From: Hinthialibacter sp964556895
Lineage (GTDB): Bacteria > Hinthialibacterota > Hinthialibacteria > Hinthialibacterales > Hinthialibacteraceae
NCBI GenBank assembly: GCA_964556895.1
Contig: CAZKYC010000005.1
Span: forward strand, 1 to 64,000
Length of the DNA stretch: 64,000 bases
Reading direction: 5' to 3'
Shown here: piece by piece, positions 52,231-61,450 of the stretch
How the letters are laid out: every line of letters starts with the position of its first letter
Numbering within the stretch: position 1 is the stretch's first letter
Program-made: the position numbers and the translations under genes
The notes under the pieces: generated by a model
The model's input: only the letters and a program-made list of their open reading frames with translations
The model's database searches: none
What the model was told of the DNA's origin: nothing

Positions 52231-54803
52231 TCGGGCCGGGCGTCCTCCAACTTGGGCGCGAGGCCAAGGCCGCGCAAAAACCGGTAGCGCCGAGACCGCC
52301 GATAACTGTCAACCCGTTCGCGTAAGCGGTCTCGTTCTTCTAGCGATTCAGCAATCTGGCGCAACAGCGAGTGTAACGCATCCGACACGCCGCCGTCATC
52401 GCCGCCTAACTCTGAGACGATCGACACCAGACCGTTTAACGCGACTTCAATGTCTGACCGATTAGACTCATCGAGCTTCACTGCGCTAGAGAGCGACTGG
52501 GCGGCGAGGCTTAAGGCGCGCTCGCGCAGAGATTGAATATAGGCGTCGCGTTCGGCGGTTTCATTGGCTTTATGCTGAACAACCGCTTCCATGTTTTGAA
52601 GCATGGCTTGTAAATTGGCGGCGTGTTTTTGTTGGTCTGCCAGCCGTTGTTCGATATTTTGGGCGTGTTCTTCTACGTTTTTGGCGTGTTCACCAACCTC
52701 TTTCGCATGCGCTTCGGTGTTCTTGGCGTGTTGAACCGATTCTTGACGGGCTTTTTCAAGATTATTGATGTGTTTGGCGTGGCCCTCGTCTTTTTGGGCG
52801 ACTAGCGCTTTGACGTTGGCGTCTTGTTGACGTAAATGGGTATGCAGTTCTTTCAATAATTGGTCAAGATTTTCGGTATGGTCTTGTAAGTTGTCGTTTC
52901 GGGCCTGAGAACGCTGGAGAGAGTCTTCTAAATTATTGATATGATCTAACAGTTGGTCGTGTTGAACAGTGCGGTGACGCAGGTGAGATTCTTGTTCATG
53001 AATTAAGCGGAACTGGCCGATTGACGCCGCCAGATTGGCGACGCTCCACATACCGCCGTCGTTTGAATTGCCTTGATAGACCAAGGATGACAAGGCGCGA
53101 GCGGCGGCGTCATCTAATGTTTCGCGGGTGGCGATGACGGCGATGCGGTAGGCGGGGGTGCAGTTATCAAACTTGTAATAATTGGCGTTATATAATTTGT
53201 TCACCCGCGCTTTGGCGCTGGCTGACTCTGGCGATTTGCCCAAGATAAATTCGGCGCATTGCATCGCCAACCAGCGAGGCAAGTACCCATTGGGCAGGCC
53301 CATCACCGAAAACCCTAATTGGCTCAATTCTTCACTGACCAATAAAACCGGGGGCAATTGGTATTCAGCGTGTTCATGCAAAAAGCGGTCGTTTAATTCT
53401 AATTGAGTTTCGGCAAAATCGCGCAGCGCCGCCTCGGCTTGCACAACCTCCGGGTCATGGAACGGCCCGCTCACCAACAATGCGTCTTTTGACACCCGCG
53501 CCGCTTCGCGGAGAAACGCTTGGCGTTGCTCAGGCGGGACATGCTCTAACGTATCAATCGACACCACGGCGTCAAACTGGCTGTCATCGAATGGTAATTT
53601 CGTCCCGTCATAGATACACGACCAGGGCGAGTCTTCCCACGAACAATCGATCACTACGATGTCTACGTCTGGGTAAAACAACGGCAGTTGGCCCAGCGCG
53701 CCGCCGATATCAAGAATGTGTTTGGCGCCGGGCGCGATGTGAGGCAAGATCTGCGCGGCGAAACGATAGCGCTGGTAATGGTCAAACGCGAGTTCGAGGG
53801 TGAACTCGTCTGCGCTCATCGGCTCAGCGGTGACTTGCCATTCGCCAGCGATGCCGTCGCCGCCGTTCGCCAGCGACAATTCGCGGCCGCCTGGCGAGAA
53901 CGAAACCGGATGCCAGGTATGGATTTTCGTCCCGTCTTTCTGTTTCGCGCCCGCATAGCGCAGTTTCAGGTCACCCAAGAAAACGTCGAAGTGGTTTTTC
54001 GCCTGCGATTCAAATTCCACCCGCAGGCGAACCGGGCTGTTAGACGCATTCAGCACATACAACACGTCGCCGTCATGCCACAACGTTTCGCTGACCGCCT
54101 TTCTGACCGCGGTTTGAAGGCCCTTTGTATTGACATGGGTAGCAGCGGCGAAGGTGTGCGACTCAAAGTCTGCTTTCAATTTCGCCCACTCTTCAGTTGG
54201 CTGTTTGACCGCCGCGAGTTCAAACTCATAGGGCTGGGCGCCAAAACGAACAGCCAATTGATAGCCGCGTCGCGCCAATTGATAGGCCCAATACGAGGGC
54301 GGGCGTTCAAACACATGGGTCGGCTCAGGGCGGTTAAAATAAACCGGGTCAGGCGTAGCGATCAACAAGACGCCCGAAGGAGACAACACACGATCGGCTT
54401 CATCAAAAAACGCGGCGGGATCATGCAGATGTTCGACCAGGTCAAACGCCGACACAACATCAAGCGACCCGTTCGCGTAAGGCAGTTGTTCGGCGATGGC
54501 TTGGGCGGCGCTTTTGGCGCCGTTTTTCCATTGCCCCAAGGCGTATGAACTAATGTCAACGCCGCTCGCCATAAACCCGGCCTTGGCGGCTTCCTCGATT
54601 TGAAATCCATAGGCGCAGCCCACATCAAGCCAGCGCGCCTTTTCGCGAACATAGCCCTTAACCGCGTTAATAAGCGCCGAGCGGTCGGGCCGCTCTTTGG
54701 CGTAGCCTTCTTTGCCGTAGCCGCTGGTTTCACCATGAAAATACCCCTTATCATAAAGGCGGTCTAAGGGGTGTTTGGGGGTAGATGGTTTGGTCTTTGC
54801 CAT
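52227..54803 (-). CDS. Double SAM-methyltransferase with long C-terminal coiled coil
   Basis: An 858-residue protein. First methyltransferase domain: motif I WLDVGCAYGF (58-67), DLVEHLHDPAAFFDEADRVLSPSGVLLIATPDP (121-153). A beta-rich stretch (about 250-340) follows. Second methyltransferase domain: HILDIGGALGQ (362-372), SIDTLEHVPPEQRQAFLREAARV. From about 600 to 765 is a coiled coil with regular heptads (AHAKEVG EHAKNVE EHAQNIE style), and the C-terminus is basic (RRSRRYRFLRGLGLAPK). It lies between a Wzt-like exporter ATPase gene (42 bases away) and a GT4 gene. The layout suggests capping of a growing polysaccharide, but no kinase domain is seen and the substrate is unknown. Confidence 0.85.
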   Translation of the reverse strand: MAKTKPSTPKHPLDRLYDKGYFHGETSGYGKEGYAKERPDRSALINAVKGYVREKARWLDVGCAYGFQIEEAAKAGFMASGVDISSYALGQWKNGAKSAAQAIAEQLPYANGSLDVVSAFDLVEHLHDPAAFFDEADRVLSPSGVLLIATPDPVYFNRPEPTHVFERPPSYWAYQLARRGYQLAVRFGAQPYEFELAAVKQPTEEWAKLKADFESHTFAAATHVNTKGLQTAVRKAVSETLWHDGDVLYVLNASNSPVRLRVEFESQAKNHFDVFLGDLKLRYAGAKQKDGTKIHTWHPVSFSPGGRELSLANGGDGIAGEWQVTAEPMSADEFTLELAFDHYQRYRFAAQILPHIAPGAKHILDIGGALGQLPLFYPDVDIVVIDCSWEDSPWSCIYDGTKLPFDDSQFDAVVSIDTLEHVPPEQRQAFLREAARVSKDALLVSGPFHDPEVVQAEAALRDFAETQLELNDRFLHEHAEYQLPPVLLVSEELSQLGFSVMGLPNGYLPRWLAMQCAEFILGKSPESASAKARVNKLYNANYYKFDNCTPAYRIAVIATRETLDDAAARALSSLVYQGNSNDGGMWSVANLAASIGQFRLIHEQESHLRHRTVQHDQLLDHINNLEDSLQRSQARNDNLQDHTENLDQLLKELHTHLRQQDANVKALVAQKDEGHAKHINNLEKARQESVQHAKNTEAHAKEVGEHAKNVEEHAQNIEQRLADQQKHAANLQAMLQNMEAVVQHKANETAERDAYIQSLRERALSLAAQSLSSAVKLDESNRSDIEVALNGLVSIVSELGGDDGGVSDALHSLLRQIAESLEERDRLRERVDSYRRSRRYRFLRGLGLAPKLEDARPE

Positions 54804-54845
54804 TCGTTATGATTGTATCACTTCGTTAGGATTGATATTGTATTG

Positions 54846-56060
54846 TTATGAACGGTTGAGCGTCCAGATTGTATCGAGCGCCACCACGCCATGTTGGTCA
54901 GTGTAGCGCTCGCTGATTGAAAACTCATACGCGCGTTCCCAATGGTCAACCGCCTGGGGCGCGCCGTCGCGCAAACTATAGCAGCAAACCGAGAGGTAGT
55001 AATCACCCGGCAGCAACGGCAGGCGCGGCGCCTCACAAATGATCGTTCCCTGCTCCCCTGCCTGTTGAAAAGAAAACGCCTGTTTCTGTTCATGCCAATA
55101 GTGGTTTGAGCCGTTAATATAGGCGCCGTCTGATCGATAAAACTGACAACCAAACACGGCGTCATCAATCGGCGATTTGACTTCAAAGGTCATCATCACT
55201 TCAATCGCCTGGTTGGTGTCAAACACCGTCTCTTCGGCGCCGTCAGGCGCAGTGATGGAGACGCGTTCAAATTGAATTTCCCCTGTGCCCCATCGCGGGC
55301 GCCCGTAGTCTCTGCGCGACGTTTCAATCTCGCGCACCTGGTCTTTGTGGGCGAGTTCGAGATATTGGTCTAACACCTCTTCGGGGCTGCCTGAAGCCAG
55401 CAGGCGCCCCTCGTTCAACAGGGCGACGTGAGAACAAAGGTGGCGCACCGTCGCCAAGTCATGAGACACAAACAGTATGGTTTTTCCTTTTGACTTAAAC
55501 TCGTGGATGCGCTGCATACACTTGCCGCGAAAGCGCTCGTCGCCGACCGCCAGCGCTTCATCAATAATGAGTATATCTGGATCAACGCTGGTGGCGACCG
55601 CGAACGCCAGGCGCAGGGTCATTCCAGTCGAATAGGTTCGAACGTGTTGGTCGATAAAGCCGCCGAGTTCGGCGAACTCAATGATCTCGGGCAGCAGGTG
55701 TTCGGTGTGTTGGCGGGTGTATCCCTGCAGCGCGCAATTGAGATATACGTTTTCTCGTCCGGTGAAGCCATGATGGAACCCCGCGCCGAGCTCGAGAATC
55801 GACGACACCGAACCGTTTATCGACACGGAGCCTTCTGTGGGTTGGGTGATTCCTGAGATCAATTTGAGCAAGGTCGACTTGCCGGCGCCGTTGCGCCCCA
55901 CGACGCCGAAACACGCGCCTTGTTCTACCGCGAGATAGACATTACGCAACGCCCAAAACGCTTGATGAAAATTTGGGCGCAGGCCGACCGCTTCAATCGC
56001 CCGGTGGATGGGCCGGTCATAGAGGCGGTATTGTTTTCCTGCGTTTACCACTTCGATCAT
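54846..56060 (-). CDS. Polysaccharide-exporter ABC ATPase (Wzt-like) with C-terminal carbohydrate-binding domain
   Basis: A 404-residue ATPase. Walker A GRNGAGKST (55-63), ABC signature TYSTGMTLRLAF (about 141-152), Walker B ILIIDEALAVGDE and switch VSHDLAT. After residue 235 a beta domain (VREIETSRRDYGRPRWGTGEIQFERVSI...DAVFGCQFYRSDGAYINGSNHYW...LPGDYYLSVCCYS) resembles the Wzt C-terminal domain that recognises the capped end of O-antigen. No permease (Wzm) is coded in this window. First gene of the operon with the double methyltransferase and GT4. Confidence 0.9.
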   Translation of the reverse strand: MIEVVNAGKQYRLYDRPIHRAIEAVGLRPNFHQAFWALRNVYLAVEQGACFGVVGRNGAGKSTLLKLISGITQPTEGSVSINGSVSSILELGAGFHHGFTGRENVYLNCALQGYTRQHTEHLLPEIIEFAELGGFIDQHVRTYSTGMTLRLAFAVATSVDPDILIIDEALAVGDERFRGKCMQRIHEFKSKGKTILFVSHDLATVRHLCSHVALLNEGRLLASGSPEEVLDQYLELAHKDQVREIETSRRDYGRPRWGTGEIQFERVSITAPDGAEETVFDTNQAIEVMMTFEVKSPIDDAVFGCQFYRSDGAYINGSNHYWHEQKQAFSFQQAGEQGTIICEAPRLPLLPGDYYLSVCCYSLRDGAPQAVDHWERAYEFSISERYTDQHGVVALDTIWTLNRS

Positions 56061-56099
56061 ATTGGATCCAGACAGGGCCAGACAAAATGATGGTCTACG

Positions 56100-56810
56100 C
56101 TAATTTAAGTGGATTTGTTTGAAATTGGGAAGGATTTTGTCGGTCGGCGCCGGTTTATAAGGCGGCGAGAATTGGGCCTTCATTTTTTCTTGGAGGCAGC
56201 GAACCAGGTATTGCGCGCGTTTGTCTACATTCATTTCTTCTAGCAACACCACCAAGTCATTCGGCGGCAAGCCTATCACCGCCGAAACGGCGTCTGTTAA
56301 TCCGCCGAGGGTAAACTCGCTATCAGATAAGGCCGGGTATTGGATTCCATTATCGGCGAACTCAATCACATACTCGCCGTACAGTTCTAAGATTCGGTCT
56401 CGTCGCTGCTGAATAGTCAACCCATCAAGCCCGTCATATTGGTCTTCAATGAGTTGGAGTTTGGCGGTGCGAAACGGGCGCGGCGTAATGATTTCTTGAA
56501 CCCGCGCCCGGCTGAGCCCGTAGAGTATGATGTTGCTGCGGCCGTCTTCGAGCGCTTCGTGTTGGACGATGGAGCCAAGGCACACAGTGGAGTATAGATC
56601 GGGGTTGCCGCTATAGTTGTCTTCCCAGCCAGGCTTCAACACGCCCATGGCGATCATTTTTTCGCCGTCGAGAGCGGATTCGAGCATGGCCTGATAGCGC
56701 TCTTCGAAAATATGAAGCGGCAGCATGGTTTGTGGAAACTGGACCACATTCGGCAACGGAAAAATCGGCGCCTGCCCCGAAAATTCTGAAAGATCAAACT
56801 GTAAATTCAT
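56100..56810 (-). CDS. Lon protease N-terminal domain-like protein
   Basis: A 236-residue protein that consists only of the Lon substrate-binding (LAN/LON) domain: IFPLPNVVQFPQTMLPLHIFEERYQAMLESAL, a central beta barrel (CLGSIVQHEALEDGRSNIILYGLSRARV) and a C-terminal helical bundle (NDLVVLLEEMNVDKRAQYLVRCLQEKM). No ATPase or protease domain follows. Stand-alone forms are widespread and their role is not settled. It is a separate unit, 40 bases before the Wzt-like gene, and could be cotranscribed with it. Confidence 0.85.
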   Translation of the reverse strand: MNLQFDLSEFSGQAPIFPLPNVVQFPQTMLPLHIFEERYQAMLESALDGEKMIAMGVLKPGWEDNYSGNPDLYSTVCLGSIVQHEALEDGRSNIILYGLSRARVQEIITPRPFRTAKLQLIEDQYDGLDGLTIQQRRDRILELYGEYVIEFADNGIQYPALSDSEFTLGGLTDAVSAVIGLPPNDLVVLLEEMNVDKRAQYLVRCLQEKMKAQFSPPYKPAPTDKILPNFKQIHLN

Positions 56811-56901
56811 ACAATCTCACACGATATTATTTGTTATACAAATTATAGTTGCCGGGCGGCGTGAAGGAAGTGAATTTAGAGAAGATTTCTTGATCGACAA
56901 C

Positions 56902-56930
56902 AAAAACGGCCCGCTTTTGCGGGCCGTTTT
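56902..56930. terminator. Bidirectional terminator
   Basis: AAAACGGCCCGC and GCGGGCCGTTTT form a twelve-base stem, with T-rich runs on both strands. On the minus strand it follows the PorV-like gene by 22 bases. Confidence 0.9.
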
Positions 56931-56951
56931 GAGGTTCTAAGTAAACGAGTT

Positions 56952-58070
56952 TTAGAAACGGTAGCCAACGCCAAAGACATGCATCAGGTCGCCGTCAGCG
57001 CCTGTGTCGATGAACATGACGCCATAGTCGAATGTGAATTGATCCCATTCATACCCAAGACCGCCTGAAAAGCCGCTCACCTCGACGTCTTCATCAATCG
57101 CGTTGATCTCGTCTTGGTAGTCGATGTCTTCCACTTGGTAACCCGCGCGGACAAACAGGTTTTCGTAGACTTCATATTCAGCGCCGATGTGGACGCCTAA
57201 CAGGTCGTCTTCGATATCTTGGCCGGCGCCGTCGAGCTCACGGTTTTCGAAGTTGAGGTCTAAGGTCACGATCAACGGAACGTATTCGGCGAAATCATAG
57301 GCCACACCGCCGCGGACATGCCACGAATCGGCGTCGGCTTCGCCCAGGCTGTCGATCTCACGTTCGCCGAGGCCATACATGCCGTCAAAACCAAAGCGCC
57401 AGTTTTCGCCGTATTCATACTGCATACCAAACTGGTTGCGGTGGCCTTGGAACTCATCGTTAATGGTGGCGATCGTCGTCGGGACAAACGCGCCCACGTC
57501 GATGAGCGATGTGTCGCGGTCCCAGTCGATATAGCTGTATCGGTAACCGATTGTAAAGCATTCGTTGATGGCGTAACCATACCCGAGCGAAATGTCGTGG
57601 CGCTCAAGGCTGCCTTCTTGTTCAAATCGTGTACCGAGCAAGAAATACTCATCCGTCTCAAGATCATCGTCGCGGTAGTGGTAGTTCAACGCCAGAGCGC
57701 CCCACTCGAACGGATAGACCAAACCGAGGCCAGCGCCCCAAATTTCGGTTTCGTTGAGTTCTGACGCGGTCGGTCCGCCCAAATCGAGCGACGAGTCGCT
57801 GGTGACGTCTTCAAAGCCGCCTTCAGCGCCGATATAACGTTCGGTCTGAAAGCCCAGGCTCGCCGGGTTGCCGCTGAGGGCCATGTCGCCGCCTTTGAGG
57901 GCCGTGTAAGCCCCGCCCATCGCAGCCGAGCGCGCATTCAACCCGATGTGATGGAAGAGATAGCGGTTATACAAGGCCAAGTAGTCATCTTGGGCCTGAG
58001 AAGCCATCGGCGCCAGAAACAGGGTGGAGACGAGGCCGAGCGTCAGTACTGTAGCGTAGCTACGTTTCAT
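56952..58070 (-). CDS. PorV/FadL-like outer-membrane barrel protein
   Basis: About 372 residues. A signal peptide (SYATVLTLGLVSTLFLAPMASQA) is followed by HIGLNARSAAMGGAYTALKGGDMALSGNPASLGF, the conserved opening of the PorV/UPF0164 and FadL-type family (the SARAxAMGGA...NPA pattern), then repeated strands and a C-terminal aromatic residue (FGVGYRF). PorV works with type IX secretion in Bacteroidota and FadL carries fatty acids; neither role can be assigned here. Start 58070 is used because the signal peptide begins there; the frame runs to 58118. It ends 88 bases before the cohesin-dockerin gene end. Confidence 0.8.
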   Translation of the reverse strand: MKRSYATVLTLGLVSTLFLAPMASQAQDDYLALYNRYLFHHIGLNARSAAMGGAYTALKGGDMALSGNPASLGFQTERYIGAEGGFEDVTSDSSLDLGGPTASELNETEIWGAGLGLVYPFEWGALALNYHYRDDDLETDEYFLLGTRFEQEGSLERHDISLGYGYAINECFTIGYRYSYIDWDRDTSLIDVGAFVPTTIATINDEFQGHRNQFGMQYEYGENWRFGFDGMYGLGEREIDSLGEADADSWHVRGGVAYDFAEYVPLIVTLDLNFENRELDGAGQDIEDDLLGVHIGAEYEVYENLFVRAGYQVEDIDYQDEINAIDEDVEVSGFSGGLGYEWDQFTFDYGVMFIDTGADGDLMHVFGVGYRF

Positions 58071-58158
58071 ATCGAGTAACCCCCGCATGGATCGTTTTAT
58101 CATGTTCAATCTGTTCATTGTTTAGCCTCAGTTACTGTATATCTTCACGTTTCGCGTT

Positions 58159-61100
58159 TTAATCATCTGAACTCGGCGCCGTCAACACGCCCGCTTCCAT
58201 ATCGAAGAAGCCGGGATTGTCGATAAAGTCAGCCAATGATTCGGGGTCTGAAATAACCGCAGACGGACCGAACAAGAAGCCGCGTTCGTTCAAGATGTAG
58301 TAGGCGCCGTCGACTTCGACGAAGTCAACTGGCAGCGGTTCGCGGTCGAACATGCGCAGGACTTCAGGCGCGACCGGAACAAAGCCGCCCGCTTCCGTCC
58401 ACTCGATCACCTGGCCAAATTCGGTCAGCACGCGATAGCCGGTGACGGATGCGCCCGTCGACAACAGTTCAAAGGCGACCACGTTGCCAAATGCGGCGGA
58501 ATCAATCGCTGGTAATTCAGGCACGGCGCCGAAGCGTTCGACCGGGCCTTCTTTGCTGAGGATGTAGTACCCCAGGTTCGATGTCGGATTGGCGGGGTCA
58601 ACCACCAATTCGAGGTCAACCGCATTGTTGATGGCTTGTTCGATGCGCAGGCCGCCAAAGCGGATGCTGCGGACGTATTCGGTATCGCCCTGGAAGGCGG
58701 CCGTACCGTAGGCGCGAACGTTGCCAAAGCGGTCTAAGACCAGGTAGCCTTCGATGCCAGCGCCTGTGATGATGGGTTCGAGGTCAATGATCTCGCCCGA
58801 TTCGAGCAAAGAGCCGTCGCCGTCGCCTTCAATCGCCAACTCGGCGGGTGAAATCACACCGTTGACGTTGATCGAAAGCAAGGTCGAAGCGCCAATCAAC
58901 TCGAGGTCAACCGGGTTGGTCGGGATGTTGTCAACTTCGATTTCAATCCCTGACTCAAAGCCGCGGCTCAAAACAACGCCGTCGTGTGACAAGAGGAAGA
59001 GGCCTTCATTTGCGGCGATGGTCACGTCAATCGGAGTCGGAATGACAGTCGGCGTCGCGGTCGGTTCTGGCTCGGGCGTCGGTTCCGGCGTATTCGTCGG
59101 CGGAACCGGAGNNNNNNNNNNNNNNNNNNNNNNNNNNNNNNNNNNNNNNNNNNNNNNNNNNNNNNNNNNNNNNNNNNNNNNNNNNNNNNNNNNNNNNNNN
59201 NNNNNNNNNNNTCGCCGTCGCTGTCTCTGGCGTCGGTTCCGGCGTGTTCGTCGGTGGAACCGGAGTCGCCGTCGCTGTCTCTGGCGTCGGTTCCGGCGTG
59301 TTCGTCGGTGGAACCGGAGTTGCTGTTGCTGTCTCTGGCGTCGGTTCCGGCGTGTTCGTCGGTGGAACCNNNNNNNNNNNNNNNNNNNNNNNNNNNNNNN
59401 NNNNNNNNNNNNNNNNNNNNNNNNNNNNNNNNNNNNNNNNNNNNNNNNNNNNNNNNNNNNNNNNNNNNNGCTGTCTCTGGCGTCGGTTCCGGCGTGTTCG
59501 TCGGTGGAACCGGAGTTGCTGTTGCTGTCTCTGGCGTCGGTTCCGGCGTATTCGTCGGGGTTTCGGTCGGCGCTAACGGAGTATTCGTCGGCGGAACTGG
59601 AGTATTGGTTGCTGGAACCGGCGTGTTGGTCGGAGTTTCGGTCGGCGCTAACGGAGTATTCGTCGGCGCGACTGGAGTATTCGTCGGCGGAACTGGAGTG
59701 TTGGTCGGCGGAACCGGCGTTTCGGTTGGCGTTTCTGTCGGCGGAACCGGCGTAGACGTCGGCGGATCGACTTGTTGTTGCAGGTTCACTGTTCCGGGAG
59801 CCACGTCTACGGCGAGGGTTCCAAAGTTGGTATCCGCAAATGTCGTAACAGTAATTCCCACATCGGTTGAGACCGATGGTGTAGAAAGAACATCAAACGT
59901 AATCACTGCAAATTCAACTTCGCCTACAGGCTCTGTCAATGAAGAGGCGTTTAGGCCATTCATCAAAATCTGGCCGGCTGTGTTTAAGTTTGACGTCGGA
60001 ACGCCAAGTTGAGCCGCTGAGCCGCCCGCTACGCTAACGGCGTTTAAAACAGCTGGATCATAATTTACGACTAAGTCATATGCACCAAGCGCTGAAGTTC
60101 CAATGTTCGCTGTTACTCGACCAACGGCCTGTTGACCTACGTCAAAGGGGCCGGCATCAAAAACGATGGTCAAGGTATTGTCAGGAACCTGTAACGGACG
60201 GACAAACCAGTCTTGTTGTACATGCAATTCAAAAATCGAATCAGGATCATTCGGGTCTGAACGGAGCCCATTCACTACTTGTGAGATATAGAGCGCATCG
60301 GCTATGTCGATCAAGCCGTTCATTGAGATGTCGGCCATTGAAGGTTTGACCAACTTTACGTCTGCGCCAGCCAAGTAGGCGCGAATTAAATCGGCGTCAG
60401 CCTTGGTGAGGGCGCCGTCGCCGTTGGCGTCGCCAATGAGCGACGTGTCAACGGTTGGCTGGGTCGTAGCGAAACTCGCCATCGCCGTCGATTGATAGGG
60501 CACATACGCGGCAATCATGACCGCTGGAGCCGTATTCGGGTCGGCGCGCAATCCGGCGAGAATTTGTTGAATAAAGAGAGCATCAATAATATCGACGCCG
60601 CCATTGCCATTAATGTCAGCCAGATCGGCCCGGGGAATGCTGTCACGTAATTGAGCGAGAAATTGGCGAACCAACAACGCATCAATAATATCGAGACCGC
60701 CATTGCCATTGGCGTCGCCAAGAATGCCGCCGGGGCCAGCAGTGATATTGACTGATACCGGATCACTCAGCGTCAACAGGCTGCCTTCCGGTTGAAGCAG
60801 GCCTTCGGTAAAGGCGTTGCCGAAAGAGACCGCTGCGTTGAGGGTCCCTTCGCCGCTGGGGACAACGGTCAAAGTACCGATTTGAGTTGAGTCGGCGAAA
60901 CTAAGGCCAGAGTTAGGCCCAATCAATGACGATTGAACAACCAACTGGCCGTCGACAAAATCGCCCACCACCGGGTCAACCGGGGCGGGAGTTGACGTCC
61001 ACGCGTCTGCGTAGGCGAATTGGGCCGAACCAACGTTCACGCCATCAAACTGGAATGCCAATAGATAAGCGCTTAAGGCGTCTTCTGACTGAAGAAAGAC

Positions 61101-61235
61101 ATCAAACGCGATCGGCTGGTCTGGGCTGCCGTCATTGGATTGAGGCGTTAATGTAATAACGCCAGTTGCGAACGATACTGGAACGCAAGCCGCTAACAGA
61201 ATTGAGAATAGGGTGAAATAGCGTATCAACCGCAT
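58159..61235 (-). CDS. Secreted protein with cohesin-like domains, dockerin repeats and Thr/Pro linker (interrupted by two assembly gaps)
   Basis: One gene shown in pieces: the frame at its 3' part (58159) continues the Thr/Pro linker of the 5' part, with 100-N gaps at 59112-59211 and 59370-59469. Signal peptide (MRLIRYFTLFSILLAACVPVSFA); a cohesin-like domain (about 25-165, QPIAFDVFLQSEDALSAYLLAFQFDG); dockerin type I repeats (GDANGNGGLDIIDALLVRQFL, DINGNGGVDIIDALFIQQIL, about 170-232); a second dockerin (GDANGDGALTKADADLIRAYL, DISMNGLIDIADALYIS, 265-328); a second cohesin-like domain (345-485); a Thr/Pro/Glu linker with an 18-residue repeat; and a C-terminal region with repeated FLLSHDGVV, YLVLDRFGNV, YYILSKEGPV motifs. 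Length is uncertain. Confidence 0.8.
59112..59211. other. Assembly gap (100 N)
   Basis: Exactly 100 N inside the 54-base repeat array of the cohesin-dockerin gene; true length unknown. Confidence 0.98.
59370..59469. other. Assembly gap (100 N)
   Basis: Second run of exactly 100 N in the same array. The distance between repeat marks across it (142) is not a multiple of 54, so the real size differs. Confidence 0.98.
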
Positions 61236-61450
61236 GGGCGCCTCCGAGCACTCTCTTTTCGAATTCGTTGGTGTCTGTTTAATAGGTTATGAAGCCCATT
61301 CACACACAGAATCATTTAACAATAGCGAAAATGCCAAGCATTTTCAACTGGTTATCTTACTTTTTTATCATTTTTCTGTTAGGGTTGCTGTGAGCAAATC
61401 ATAAATTACATCAGTTATAACTTAAATAGCCATTTTTCGCCCCGCCCCCG

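Larger units (their letters stand above)
59040..59770. repeat. Thr/Pro-coding tandem repeat, 54-base unit
   Basis: CTGTCTCTGG recurs at 59221, 59275, 59329, 59471 and 59525, steps of 54 bases except across a gap, encoding an 18-residue unit TPEPTPETATATPVPPTN-like. Two N gaps fall inside the array. Confidence 0.9.

Noticed and set aside
53688..54548. 286-residue open frame antisense to the double methyltransferase gene
   Set aside because: Complementary shadow of a GC-biased gene whose own frame has clear methyltransferase motifs; no start signal or recognisable domain.
59254..60012. Plus-strand frames with Val/Gly and Arg/Trp repeats across the N gaps
   Set aside because: Antisense or out-of-frame reads of the Thr/Pro repeat; arbitrary gap length makes the frames meaningless.
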